Assembly: GCF_001619985.1 (NCBI RefSeq)
Contig: NW_017264193.1
Span: 2,919,726 to 2,983,725, forward strand
Source: Xylona heveae TC161
Lineage: Eukaryota; Ascomycota; Xylonomycetes; Xylonales; Xylonaceae
Length of the DNA stretch: 64,000 nucleotides
Direction of reading: 5' to 3'
In this document: positions 12,332 through 24,700 of the stretch, piece after piece
Position numbering within the stretch: position 1 is the first letter of the stretch
Layout of the letters: each line of letters begins with the position of its first letter
Translations under genes and position numbers: made by a program
The notes under the pieces: model-generated
Databases searched by the model: none
Told to the model about the DNA's origin: nothing
What the model saw: the letters and a program-made list of their open reading frames with translations, nothing else

Positions 12332-15195
12332 TTAAATTGAGCCCTCAATAATCTCCGCATTGAGATCTCTCCGTATACTCAACTCTTCTAGACCATCATC
12401 GTTCGACAGGACAAGGCCCTTCTCGTTGGCCAGGTGAAGCAGACAAATGAAGCAATAAGATGTAGAAATGTCCTTCATTGCCTGAGCAGGGTAGACGGTC
12501 TGCAAGTTGTTCATGACACTAGTGAATTTGAGCTCTTCCGAAGCAACAGCTGGAGCAGCAGGTTTTGTGAGTTCTGAATCGTCGTCCGCGGTTCCGTCTG
12601 ATGATTTGGGCGTCGGAGGCTCCTCTGGTTGTTGCGTTGGGATAGGCTGGTAGAGAGGTTAGCAAGTTTGCTCGAGAGCATCAAAAGGTCAAAGGCACAC
12701 GAAAGCAAAAGGGATAGCGGTACTTACTTCCTCCAGGCCGATTCCCTTCCACAACTCCTCTTTCAATCGACGAACGTCGACCTTTTTCGCGACACGTGCA
12801 TACTGCATATATTCTGGCCGGAGACGACGGCTCTGGGTGACAAGGTGTTGGCCAAAAGGACCGTCAAGACCAGCCTCTGCTCCAGGCGCGCCTGTGCCAT
12901 CGACGGAACCATTCGCATTGATGCCGGCTCCTTCTGCACCTGGAGAGAAATGTTCCCTAGCATCGGCAAACTCGTCCTCGTCGTCATCGTCTTCGGGGAT
13001 GCCGCCGGGGAAGGCAAGCCCATCGTCCTGGAAAAAGTCGGCATCATAATTGCCTGCGGGTGCAGCAGTCGAGGCGTCAGCATCAGCGGACTGGCCAAGA
13101 CCGGCGGCATCATTATTCCGAGCCCAGAACTCCTCGTCCATTTCGCCATTTGGCGGCTCGTTGGAAGATATGGCCTTGGCTCCTGAGCCTGATCCTGGCC
13201 GACGAGTACCCATGCGCGCTTTGGGCTTGAGGAAGAGTCTCAGCAACTGGCGTGAATTGAAGTGTTTGTCGTCTGGGAGGAGATTGCGAGACTTGGACTT
13301 CCATTGCGTTTTTGGCAGGGAAATGGCCGTATTCGAAGCAGCAGGTGTGTAAATGGCCTCAGCTAGTGAAGGATCAAGAGGTGACATAAAGTCAATTTGG
13401 AACGGTTCCTTTTCTTTTCTTCGTGTCGTCGTCGTCTGAGCGGCTTTGGTGTTGTCCTTGATCTTACGGATACGCCAGTGCTCTGGGCCTGCCCAATTCG
13501 AGCGAAGAGCTTGGTCGAAATAACTCAAGATATCTTCATGGTCTGCGGCGCCTTTAGCAGGGCCAAGAGAAACGACATACTCCCCATTGCCAGCATCAAA
13601 TTCACCAACTGCCCCATCGTCGTTATCGGCGCTTCCGGGGTCTCTATCCATCCTGTGCACCCGCAACTGAGGCTCAATTGCGGCATCTCTTGCCCAAGCT
13701 TCTCCACCTTCACCAAACCCTACGTCGGCTGGGATGTCAAATCCACCCAAAGCGCCATCATCATCATCGAATCCGGGCGGATCCTCATCGTCAAGGAAGA
13801 CACCTGATCGATCTCCAATGTCGTCCATCCTATCTGGCTCTTTCCTCCAGTCGTCCGGCGCTTTTAGGAATGGGATGTCCAGCGAGCCCTGAGGATCGCC
13901 TAGGTCAAGATTTTTCAGCGAAGGACATATGTCCTGATCATCCAATCGACCGAGATCCGGGAAGAATTTAGCACCGAGAGATGCAATATCAATTTCGCAC
14001 TCCTCTGCAGGCTCAGCCTCTGGCTCGCCAACTTCCTCGTTGTCCAGTCCCCCGTCCCGTCCCTCCTCCACCTCCTCCACCTCCTCTTCGTCTTCTTTGT
14101 CCTCCTCGGCGGTATCGGTCCGTTTCCTTCTTGCATCTTCCTCGGCCATTGCATCGCCTGCATCATCGCTGCTATCAAATACTATGCGGCCTTTGGCATC
14201 GATTGTAAGATGATTCAAAAGCAAGCCTTTGGCACCACCCTCGTCAAAGTCGGCTGAAGCTTTCTTGAATAAAGGATCGACAGAAAATTCCAACTCGAAT
14301 TTCTTGAGCTGCAGCGGAGCAAAGGACGGGGCAAGAGTCGCTTCGGCAGTTCTTTGCGTCTGAAATATGGTTCAGTAATTTAGAATCCCCGAGGAAGATT
14401 ATGAGTGGGCATACCCGCTTCCTTGTCTTCCTGCCACTACCCTCTTCGCCATCTTCCTCGTCGCCATCAGCATCTTCTCCGTCCGCCTCCTCGGCATCCT
14501 TCCGCTTCTTGTTTCCACTATCAGCGAGGCCGCTGAGAAGCTTTCCGGTCTCGGTGGCGACACTGTCCACTCGACTTGTATAGATCTTCACACATCCATC
14601 CAATGTGCAACTAGCCTTCTGAAAATTGACACCGTCGCCTTCGCGGAGGAGAGACATGTCATGAAAGTAGTCGATGAGAGCAAAATTCCATGAGTTGTTG
14701 GCATTGATTTTCTGAATCTGTCAGTGCAAAAATTTCCCTCAAAAGTCGTCTCAGACGTACGTTGTCTGTTGCCATCTTCATCCATTCTTCAAAATTAGCC
14801 AGGATTGGCATCCGCTTCGGAGGCGTCAAGACTTCGCTCCCCACTACCATGAGTTCAGGGTCCCGGTCATTTTCCCTGCCCCTCCCATTTGATCCTGGCG
14901 TCTTGGGACTTTCGTTGGTTTGCACCCTGCGCACTGGCGACGCAGCTGCTTTGAGCTGATTCATCTGGAGATCGTGAAGAGCTTGTCGAGACTGGAGCCG
15001 CACCGCCTTTTCTTGCCGATCATCGTTCAGAGGAATATTCCTAACACAAAGATCAGTCTACACGATCGGTCACCTAAGATGATTGTTTCCAACACACTTT
15101 AGAGGAGATTGTTTTTGCGGAGTAGCGATCGGGGCACGCTTTGAAGAAGAAGATGATCGCCCGTCGGCGCGGGGTTGGCTCGTGACTCGTGGCAT
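12332..15195 (-). CDS. brn1: Condensin complex kleisin subunit (Barren/Brn1/CAP-H)
   Basis: Kleisin subunit that bridges the SMC2-SMC4 heads in condensin and is needed for mitotic chromosome compaction in the nucleus. Five exons on the minus strand, 15195-15098, 15040-14761, 14711-14415, 14359-12728 and 12646-12332, give 873 residues. The ATG at 15195 opens MPRVTSQPRADGRSSSSSKR. Exon 2 carries the conserved NIPLNDDRQEKAVRLQSRQ block, and the exon 2/3 join rebuilds FEEWMKMATDNKINANNSW, followed by NFALIDYFHDMSLLREGDG. The middle holds very acidic low-complexity stretches. The C-terminal winged-helix part (RRLRPEYMQYARVAKKVDVRRLKEELWKGI, ending SYCFICLLHLANEKGL) is the SMC-binding region. Length matches fungal Brn1. 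In the third join, an acceptor 6 nt upstream would also stay in frame, but conservation favours the one chosen. Confidence 0.93.
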
Positions 15196-15826
15196 AGCCG
15201 GAAGTCCCTTCCCGGAAAGCAGGGGGGAAAACAGAAGAGTCTTTGTAAACTAAGTTTTTGCGCGGCGTTCTGGCTTCACTATCATTAGGTGGGTTGGCGT
15301 CTCAGATGCGGTAGTTCGATGTCGTTGCTCGGCCTGTCCACTGTTTTCTCTGGCTGCCGTCTCCGTGTTTACATTTGGACTTTCGCGTCGCCAGTACACA
15401 CAAACACCCCGCTAACGCTTTTAACGGGTAATCTTCGGTACGAGCGAGGGAGGGTAGAGATCGGGCAGATCATTCTGAGTTGCCGATTGGTGGACGGTGC
15501 CCTCGGTGTTTCAGGTCTAAATACTGTGTACAAAGTACATCTGATCATTTGCGTCATTCACATTGCAAAGTGTACTGTTCCCTTGGCGTCCAAGCCCTTA
15601 TCTTTAAGCTGCCTCCTCACCCCAAACTCATCTCCAAGCTGCGCCACAACTTTCACGAATCCATGACCAGGTTTCTTGGTTACAAGTCGTCGTGGTCAGT
15701 GACCTCACCAGCGAAAGGGACCCCTCTCAATTTTGGAATGGCATATCTTTCTTAATACATCAATTTGTCGGCGACAATTTATCATTATGACTTTATGAGG
15801 GACGGGTGACGACACAAACACCAGAC
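15196..15826. promoter_or_regulatory. Shared divergent promoter region, brn1 / cation exchanger
   Basis: 631 bp separate the two start codons, which point in opposite directions, so both promoters must fit here. Two short upstream ORFs precede the exchanger start: ATG at 15787 (three codons, stop TGA) and ATG at 15795 (four codons, stop TGA). They lie 40 and 32 nt upstream of the main ATG and overlap each other. They could lower translation if the transcript begins upstream of them. Confidence 0.5.
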
Positions 15827-18800
15827 ATGCCTGGCAACAAACCATCATTTGGGCCGCGCCCTCGGAAATCTGAATTGGCCTTTGGCAGGTCAAGGCAGAA
15901 ATACAGATCGGCGCGGGCATTCTTCATCTCAATCCTGATTATATCATGTCTTACGATTGGGAGTCTTTTGTTGCGCCGCGATTCGCTCAGCTGGTCTGAA
16001 GTTTCATTGAAACAGCGGGGAGAGGAGCTCTCTGGGCTTGGAGCTGGTCGCCGTCTAGGACAAGACCTGGAGGTACGCATTTCCTGATATAAACTATTTC
16101 GATGCTTATGTCCATGGTTATCTCATATTTGCGCCATCGCTCTGGCCTATACTAACTTTTTGTGATTTGCGCACAGTGTCGAAACGTTCACCATGCAAAA
16201 GACCAGTGTGCCTACGTTCGCGCAAATTGCCCAGATGAAGAAGCTGGATTGATTTCATATCTGTCACTCTATTACTGCAGACTTTCCCATGCGAAGCCAG
16301 TTGCGTTTATTATTATGTTACTCTGGCTGGGCCTGCTTTTCAGTACAATTGGCATAGCTGCCAGCGACTTTTTCTGCATCAATCTCAGTACAATTGCGAC
16401 CATCCTAGGCATGACGGAGAGTATGGCGGGCGTAACCTTTTTGGCCTTTGGGAATGGAAGCCCGGATGTTTTTTCAACCTTTGCCGCGATGAGCACGCAT
16501 AGTGGGAGTTTGGCCATTGGGGAGCTGATAGGGGCAGCTGGCTTCATCACCGCGGTAGTGGCAGGTTCCATGGCATTGGTGCGACCTTTCAGAGTTTCCC
16601 GGCGAAGCTTCGTGAGAGATGTTGGATTTTTCATCGTCGCGGCAAGCTTCAGCATGGTATTTCTTGCGGATGGCAGCCTTCACCTGTGGGAATGCGGCGT
16701 GATGGTCGGCTTTTACGTCTTTTATGTCGCCAGCGTGATGCTTTCACATTGGTGGATTGCGCGGCGCCGTCGTCGCCGGGAGAGAATATCTGCTGCGAGA
16801 TCCTCTTTTGCTGTGCCTGGCCATGGTCTCGAGGAGATACATGAAGAACCGGAAGCGGAAGAAGAAGAGGAGGATACAAGGAGTGCCGAGCGTAGAAGTC
16901 TTTTGCCGCCAGGCTCTAGAGGTTCGACAGATGACTTTGGCGCGCTAGAACGCGGGAACACCCCTCCGTCTCAGCCAAGCTTTGAGGAAGAGGACGAAGA
17001 CGTACAAGATCGGTGGCTTGCAGAACTAAACAATAATATGCGTCTTAATCGACCTCCAAGGGGGCCTCGACGGAACACTATTACCCCGATCCGTCCAAGT
17101 CTATTTGGCGCCTTGGAATTTCGAACAGTACTCTCATCACTGAATCGCTCGCGAAACTTTCCAGCGTCGCCCATGAACTTTCGTCGATTTTCTGACGCCT
17201 CAGATGAGGAATCGGAAAACGCTGGCTATGGCGCAACGCTCACCGTTCCGGGTCAAGTCCAGAGTGCCGTCGAGCCAGATACTACGAGGAACAGATTATC
17301 CCATGTGGAAGATTCGCCGAATCGAAGACGCTCTGCGTCTACCAACACCGCTACAAATACACAAGCTGATGTTCCTAGGATTGAGATTCATCGCAACAGC
17401 TCTGTACCAGGAATTGGCATTCATTCGCCATCTCCACCCCATCAATGGCAAGGCCAAGTGTCAGAAACGGGTGATTCAACAGTTGAGTCGGCCCAGCCAT
17501 CATCACCCGCTGTTCCACCGTCACCCGTAATCTCAATCTCTCCGCCGCCATCCGAGCGTCATATCAGAATTGAGACCCCTCGGCGATCGCGGGACCGAAC
17601 GCCGCGAGAAACAACAGCGTCTCCAGAGCATTTACATCCATCACACCATGACCCCTTTGCCAGCTTTCAGAGAAGACATCATTCGCCACCATCGTCACCC
17701 GAATCAGGAGATATCTCGCCTCGCACATCCCCAAAAGGGTCGCAGCCTCCTAGTCTTCGTTTGGACATACCTGATGGCAAACCGAGCTCGCAAGGTTCAT
17801 CCCCGACATCGCCATTTCCACCTTTTTGCGAACATGCAGTTTCACCTCGCAGTGTCTCGCGGACGAGGAGTATTCGGGCATCGAGCATTCAATTACCGCC
17901 TCCTAGCCTCTCGCCAGAGTGTGCCTTTCAAAGCTATGATTTCGATATGGGAGAGGAAGAGGAAGAGGAAAAGCCCCTGTCATGGTGGCCCTACAAGTAT
18001 TTGCCTCCGCCCGAGGTATTCGCATCAACCTTGTTTCCAACGCTCTACGCGTGGGGTGAAAAGTCTCTGTGGGAGAAGGTGCTTGGTATAATCGCGGCTC
18101 CAAGTCTATTTGTTCTGGCAATCACACTACCGATTGTGGAAGCAGATCGAGAGGACGACGGTGACGCTCAGATTCAGTGCGAGAGGAGGAGTACTTCTGT
18201 ACCTGCACATGCTCCAAGCGTTTTCATTGAGCGAAGGTCTATTGCAATGCAGCCGGATGAGAGCCCGACCCTAAATGGGGCTGATGGGGAGAGGTCGACT
18301 TTGCAGGACAACCCACAAAGCGATCCCAGCCCGCGAGCTGATCAAGGGAAGAAAGACTCCAAAGCAGCTGCTCTACAGAACATTGAACGCATGACTTATC
18401 ACCCAAAATCCCCTGTTCCCCCTGAGTCACCGCCCGCGCCATCTCCTGTGGAACAAGAGCCGCCTTCGAGTATCAAGCAGTGGAACCGTTGGCTCATTTC
18501 GATCCAAGTTTTCACAGCACCTCTCTTTCTTGTCTCCGTGGTTTGGGCCAACGCTGCTTCTGAGCCTTTGAACCCACGCTCCCTGATCCAACCCATTCTC
18601 TGGACTCTCCTCGCCTCACTCATCGCACTAGCTCTTTTATATATTTTTACTTCGGCACACAAGGCCCCGCGCTGGCGTTACGCCCTCTGTTTTGTTGGGT
18701 TTGCGGTTTCCATTGCTTGGATTTCTACTATTGCGAACGAGGTGGTCGGCGTTTTAAAAGCTTTTGGAGTCATACTCAACATATCCGACGCGATTTTAGG

Positions 18801-19215
18801 CTTGACTGTCTTCGCGGTGGGCAATTCATTGGGGGATCTCGTTGCTGATATTACCGTTGCCCGGCTTGGATACCCGGTCATGGCGCTCTCCGCCTGCTTT
18901 GGTGGGCCCATGCTTAACATCTTGCTTGGAATTGGGCTCAGTGGATTGTACATGACCATCCAAGCTGGACGTCACCGCCATGAGAAGCACCCGCATCGGC
19001 CGGTGAAGTACAAGCCCTACCAGATTGAAGTCAGCAATACCTTGTTGATATCCGCCGTTAGTCTTCTTGTCACGTTGGTTGGTTTATTGGTGATTGTACC
19101 CTTGAACAAGTGGAGATTGGACCGGCGAATTGGTTGGGGTTTGATTGCGCTTTGGTGCGCAAGCACAATAGGGAATGTGGTTGTTGAGATTGTCGGTCAA
19201 GCCCACTCCCATTGA
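15827..19215 (+). CDS. NCLX/NCKX-like sodium(cation)/calcium exchanger (CaCA superfamily)
   Basis: Membrane antiporter of the Ca2+/cation antiporter superfamily, probably moving Ca2+ out of the cytosol into an organelle. Two exons, 15827-16072 and 16177-19215, give 1094 residues joined in phase 0; the 104-nt intron has an ACTAAC branch site. One hydrophobic segment near residues 35-50 may be a signal anchor. The first alpha repeat is at ~160-200, with GMTESMAGVTFLAFGNGSPD and key GNGSPD at 174-179. The second is at ~945-1000, with GLTVFAVGNSLGDLVAD, GNSLGD from 964 and ACFGGPMLNILLGIGLSG. Between the two membrane halves lies a Ser/Pro/Glu-rich loop of roughly 400 residues, likely cytosolic and regulatory. 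The best family match is the group of yeast YDL206W and human NCLX (SLC8B1). The ion coupled and the organelle are not decided by sequence. Confidence 0.9.
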
Positions 19216-19872
19216 TATTGCATATACCTTATCTTTTTTTGGAATTGACTGGTTGTTTGGATAAGTTTTTCTATACCCGAAATGTTGGATTTGGCGGCGT
19301 TGATGGCACTCTGAAACTCTAATATGTTATTCATCTGCAAGTAGCATGCCATGTAGTTTTCATTTTAATGAATAATTGTCTTCTCTTCTTTTACTTTTCC
19401 AAGCCTTCAAAATATCCATGCAGTACGGAGTAGTGCTTGAGCCCCATGTCCTTTCCTTAATTGACTTGAAACACGGATTTTATCGATAAGATAAAAGGGC
19501 TGAGTCGAACCTGAAACGACGCACGTCGTCTGTTTGGCTGTCGGTTCAAGTCAAGGGGGTGATCGGGCTAGACTGATTGTGGCTCCGACGCTGGACCCCT
19601 CGGGAGACCCTTGATGGATCGATTGGAACTTTGACTACGGGAACGGGCGTTACGAACACGAAAACCCTCCCCCCCCCCGAAAAAAGAGGACACGTTCTCT
19701 CCACAGTTCCCTCCTCCGCGATTTTGGCAACAAAGTCTAAGCCTCCTTTTCAAAATATAAATAAACCTTCTTTCTCGCCATTGTCAGAGTTTCTCTCTTT
19801 GAGACTTCTCTTTTGTTCCAATTCGACAAGACTTAATTTGAATCCCCCATTTGCTTCAAACTCTCCGCCATC
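19216..19872. promoter_or_regulatory. 3' flank of the exchanger gene and promoter of the phosphomannomutase gene
   Basis: Tandem gene spacing of 657 bp. It contains the word TACGGAGTA at 19424-19432 and, close to the phosphomannomutase start, C-runs (19668-19679) and a CT-rich leader (19780-19870), typical of strongly expressed housekeeping genes in filamentous fungi. No gene is recognised. Confidence 0.45.
19424..19432 (+). promoter_or_regulatory. Recurrent intergenic word TACGGAGTA (one of four exact copies seen)
   Basis: Exact copies on one strand or the other lie at 10979-10987, 19424-19432, 35262-35270 and 60804-60812, all between genes. Role unknown. This entry marks one copy and lists the rest. 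Confidence 0.6.
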
Positions 19873-20881
19873 ATGACTGAAGCCGCCAGCCTTTACCCTC
19901 CCATTGAGCAGCGTCCTGTTGCCAATACTATCTGTCTCTTTGACGTCGATGGCACACTGACTCCTGCGCGGGGAGTAAGCTTCCCCTTTATCCTTCCCGT
20001 CCATTTTTCTCCTTTCCTGTGATTGTTGCAAGTTCCCCGCATTGCTAACATGTGTTGTACATAGTCCATCTCCCCCCAGATGCTCGAGCTTCTGTCTCGC
20101 CTGCGTCACCGCGTAGCTATTGGCTTCGTCGGTGGCTCCGATCTGGTTAAGCAGCAGGAGCAGCTCGGCACGCCGTCGATCAACGTGACGTCTCTTTTCG
20201 ACTACTGCTTTGCGGAGAACGGTCTGACCGCCTACCGGCTGGGCGTGCCGCTCGCGTCGCATTCCTTCATCAAGTGGATCGGCGAGGAGGACTACAAGAA
20301 GCTTGTCAACTTCATCCTGCATTACCTGGCTGATATCGACATTCCCATCAAGCGCGGAACGTTTGTCGAGTTCCGCAATGGCATGATTAACGTCAGCCCT
20401 ATTGGCAGAAACGCCAGCGTCGAGGAGCGTCACGAGTTTGAGCGCTACGATAAGGTGCATCAGATCCGAGCAAAGTTTGTCCAGGCCCTCAAGGATAACT
20501 TTTCTCATCTCAGCTTGACGTACGTTTCTTCCCTTGCTTCCTTGGTTCTTAGCATATTCTTTCCCCGCTTCCAATCCGCGCACTGTACCGCTGGTAAGAT
20601 GGTCCAGGACTCCGCTGACAGGCTCTAGCTTCGCCATTGGCGGTCAAATCTCCTTTGACGTCTTCCCTACCGGATGGGACAAGACGTACTGCCTGCAGCA
20701 CATTGAGGCCGAGTCCAAGCTCCCCGGCGGTGCCACCTTCACTACCGTCCACTTCTTCGGCGACAAGACATACAAGGGCGGTAACGACTGGGAGATTTAC
20801 GAGGACCCGCGCACCATTGGCCACACCGTGACCAACCCTGACGATACTGCCGCCGAGCTCAAGAAACTTTTTGCCCTATGA
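19873..20881 (+). CDS. sec53: Phosphomannomutase
   Basis: Converts mannose-6-phosphate to mannose-1-phosphate in the cytosol, feeding GDP-mannose for N- and O-glycosylation, GPI anchors and the cell wall. Three exons, 19873-19974, 20065-20519 and 20629-20881, give 269 residues, the usual family length. The HAD nucleophile motif FDVDGTLTP places Asp24 and Asp26. [22 protein letters not shown] (substrate cap), [17 protein letters not shown] and the final [16 protein letters not shown](Y)ED are all present and intact. At intron 1 two acceptors 15 nt apart would both be in frame; the upstream one (exon starting 20065, giving SISPQMLE) matches the family. A role in mannosylation fits loosely with the fucosyltransferase-like gene at 27-29 kb, but they are not adjacent. 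Confidence 0.97.
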
Positions 20882-21788
20882 TTCCCTTGAACCATTTCTC
20901 TTGCTTCTCCTTCTCCCTCCTCCCAAAATTATATCTCTTATCATCTTCTCGGCTTAAATCGGTTCTCTCTTCTACATTTACCTTATAATTTCCCCTTTCG
21001 CGCGCCAATCAACATCTCAATCTCAAAGAGAAAAAGTCACTTTTCTTGGCCCCCCCGGAAGATTTCGCTCTCCATTGCGCCATTGCCATATTCGCAATAT
21101 CATCTACCGCTATATATCTTTATTTTATTTATTTTTCTCTTTTTATTTATTATTTCGGGCATCAAAATTAATACCAAATACCAATACGAAATACCAAGAC
21201 CTTTAAAGAAAGAATCAAAACAGTTTACAAACCCCACCCCAAATAAAAAGTATCATATTTGTTCATGATGTGGCTCTTTGTGAAGCCAACTTGATCCGTC
21301 AGTATCCCTGTGCGTAGACAACTTAAGTAATCCTTTTGCGCAGAGATGACGCCAGGTAAGTTACATTAAAGATAGATAACTGACTGACTGATAGATAGAT
21401 TGATAGATACCAAATAAGAGAGGGAGACAGGGGGGGACAAGGGAAGTGGTAGATAGATAAGAGGTAAAACGTAAAGTAAAACGTAGAATACGACGAAAGT
21501 TGAAAAGATGAATTGACATAACGTTGAAACGCCAAATGATAACAGGCTAGGAGGTAAAAGTTACAGTATAAAAGTAAAAGAATAAAAGGTAAAGGATAAA
21601 GGATAAAAACAAAAGGAAAAAGTAAAAGGAAAAAGATAAGAGATAAAGACTACAGAATAAATTAAAAATAAAAGATAAAAGACTAGGAGATAAAAGTCAT
21701 AGGACAAAAGCTGAAAAGTAAAGATGAAAGATAAAATCCAAAGGATGAATAAAAAAAAGAAAGAAAATAAACAAAAAAGGACGGAAAA
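20882..21788. repeat. Convergent intergenic region with A/G-rich degenerate repeat
   Basis: The left part, 20890-21130, is pyrimidine-rich on the + strand. From about 21540 to 21780 the + strand is almost all A and G, built of degenerate GATAAAAG/AAAAGGTAAAG-like units. Around 21380-21415 there are several GATAGAT units. It separates the 3' ends of the phosphomannomutase and SET-protein genes and probably lies in their 3' UTRs. No coding sequence is recognised. Confidence 0.5.
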
Positions 21789-24700
21789 TCAAGCCAGCTC
21801 GTCCTCCTCTTGAACATCCTTACTATTGCTCGAGTCGCCAGTAAGTCTTCCCGGGACATTACCACTACGACTGCCAGTAGCCGTGGTAGTCTTTGTTTTG
21901 CTCTGAGATCGAGTCACGGGCCGTCTCGGTGGCAATGGAGCCTTGGTATTATCGTTATCGTTGTCATCGGCTTCGTTTTCATCTTCGTCTTGCCGTCGTC
22001 TTTTGCCTTTGCCCTTTTTTCCAGCATCAGCACCACCGGCACCACCTGCTCCTCCTCCTCCGCCACGACCGCCACGACCGCCGCGGCCAGCATCACCACC
22101 GCCACTTCCGCTTTTGCTACTGCTATTGCCGCTGCCGCTGCCGCTGCTGTCGCCAGTGCCAGTGGTCTTTTCAGTAGCGGGACTACTACCTGGCGGTTCG
22201 CCATCTCCTCCACCGCTCCCGCCGTCACCTCCGTCACCTCCGTTACTATCATCTCCACCACCGCCACCACCACCGCCACCACCACCACCACCACCACCTC
22301 CTCCTCCTCCTCCTCCTCCTCCTCCTCCGCCGGAGCCACCCACATAACGACTGGGAGAACATTTCAGACAAAGACAAGGTTGTCCCAGAAGACGGATATG
22401 ATGCTCTGAATCGCGCGGTAAATGGGTCTCGGGAAAGTAATTAATCGTGATTTCCTCTCCCTTTTGTACATCCTTATTCGCGCGCACAATGAGACGATTC
22501 GGCACATTTCCTTCTTCAGCCACTTTGGCTTCTGTAGCATCACCACCGTACTTTCTTGCTCGTTTTTCTGCGCGCTTCCTTCTTCGAGTTTCCTTTTCTG
22601 CGCGCTTTCGTTTTCGGCTTGCTAGCTGGATCTGCGCTTTCAGAGTGAGGCGTCCTCCTCTAGCTTGGGCCTCTTCTTCCTCTGACTCGCTGTCAGACTC
22701 GGACCCGGATTCAGACTCGCTATCCTGGATCTCGGGCTGGTCCCAAAACCAATCGGCATTGGCGGCGTCGCCGCAGGCGTGATTGAAGAGAGAAAAACCC
22801 GGGTGAATGTACAGATTCTCAAACTGCGCTCCTGTAAGAGAATTTTGGTCTGGTGGATTCAGGAGCCGGTGGGAGCGAGGAGTGTTTATCAAGTTCATCC
22901 TGCCGCGTCGGGACTTGTCCCAGGGTATGACATTCAGAGTGAGCTTGCGCAAGACGGTCTGAATGACCCAAGTGTCAAAGTCGAGGTTGCGGAAGATATT
23001 GACGCCCAAAGCCTGCAAAATGTCAAATGGCACGACAATGTTGGCGGCATATGTAAAGGGAAAAGTCTGTGTGCACTCTTCGTCACCAATCTCGTCAATT
23101 TTGTATATCCTGTCGGCGTCGGTACCGCCACATAGTGGCAAGAGCGCTTCAATTTCGTGCGCGAGAATTCTCGATTCCGGGTCGTTGTCTCGCTCGTGTA
23201 GTGTGAGGTCAAAAACCTCGCGCAAAAGCAGACTGAGGAGCGTATGGTGGCGTTCATTGTTCTGCGCGATTTTGGGGGCCCCTGGATCAGCAGGAATATT
23301 TACCATGCCTTCGTGCAGCCAGTCCCATTCTCGGCCGCAGGAGCGGTAATGGAAGAGTTTGCGCGCGATAGGCAAGCAAGAGGAAGAATTCCTCTCCCGC
23401 CATGAAGGATCTGGAGTAGAAAGGCGCCTTGCTCGCGCCTCTGCCTCTTCAGTTGCTTCCATGGCTGTGGGTCGGGTTCGTCGACGTGGTCGCGCAGCTT
23501 CAGCTTCTCTGTCCGCAGCAACCCTATGGAATAAACCGGGCTCTAATCCGCAAAAATAGACTCGTCGGCTTCTTCCAAGACAAGCGCACAGAGTTTCATG
23601 TTCGTTTTGCTCCTTCTCTTCCTCGAGAAGCATCTGCCATGTCTGTTGGGCAACATCGGCAGCGCCTTTGAGTATCCGACGCTTGCAATTCTCACAATAG
23701 TACCATAGGTCCTGTGTGGATGGTGGAGTCCGCTGCAAGTGTCCCCTGAGTGTGGGCTCTTCAACGTGAATGATGGTCCCTGCAGGAATGCTCCTGGCCG
23801 CATATACGCCGAGACCTTTGAATTGCGATCGTACTATGAGTAGCCGCTTCTTGGAATTCGTATTAGGAAGCTGATTGATGTACCCAGCAGTGAGATTTTG
23901 TTTGCAAGCTTTGTAATATCTCACGCGCTCAACGTCATTCTGTGGAAAAGTTCTGACTCTGACATGACCGCAACGTTTCTCGTGGTCCCATCTCTCGCCA
24001 TTCTGGTTCCTTGAAGCGATGAAATTCTTTAGATGGTGCTGCCTATCCTTGAACGGCTGCTCTTCGGCATAATTCCCTCTGAGTCGCGCCAATATGCTTG
24101 TATCCATGTGTTGAAGATCTTCAAAGGCTTGAAGATTTAGGAGGCTGAGCGCAATGAGGTGATGAATTGTTCGCCGCAAGGGCGGTATGAATGATATAAT
24201 TCCTAATCAATGTCAGATCTGGTTGATATAAGAGAGGCAAAAGTCAAATTCTTTCATAAGATGACTGCGGAGACATTCTTACCATTTGGCCCTCGTAAAA
24301 CGTTTATAACTCGCTTTTCTTCCTTTCCAGCGCGGATCAAATGTTCTGTGATTGCGTCTACAATGCGAGGATGAAGACCCGGCTGCTTATTCTTGTACGA
24401 CGGGTTGACAAGCACCTCTACCAGATACCAAGCGCGATAAGCATCGCCAAGAGCAAGGTCATAATGACCCTGTTGGTAGTAGAGGAAGCCCCTGCTGGTC
24501 CAGTACGCTGGATTATATGGTGAGCGCATGAGCGCAAGCGTGTAGACATCAAACGGGAGATACGTTTCATTCTCGCCAGAGGGGATTATAAATTGATTCT
24601 CGCGGTTCAATCCCCACCGTGGCAGATGTGATCGAGGTAATTCCCGAATGGTGGTTCTCTTCTGTAGCTCGTAGTCAAAGAGAGCATCTTTTCTCAAAGG

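Noticed and set aside
14711-14717. Alternative brn1 exon-3 acceptor 6 nt upstream that would also keep the frame
   Set aside because: It would insert Ile-Gln before the conserved KIN block that directly follows ATDN in Brn1 proteins.
21810-22409. Long frames antisense to the SET-protein tail (Ser/Thr-, Pro- or Val/Glu-rich)
   Set aside because: They are by-products of the glycine-codon repeat read in other frames. The minus-strand frame is the one continuous with the SET domain.
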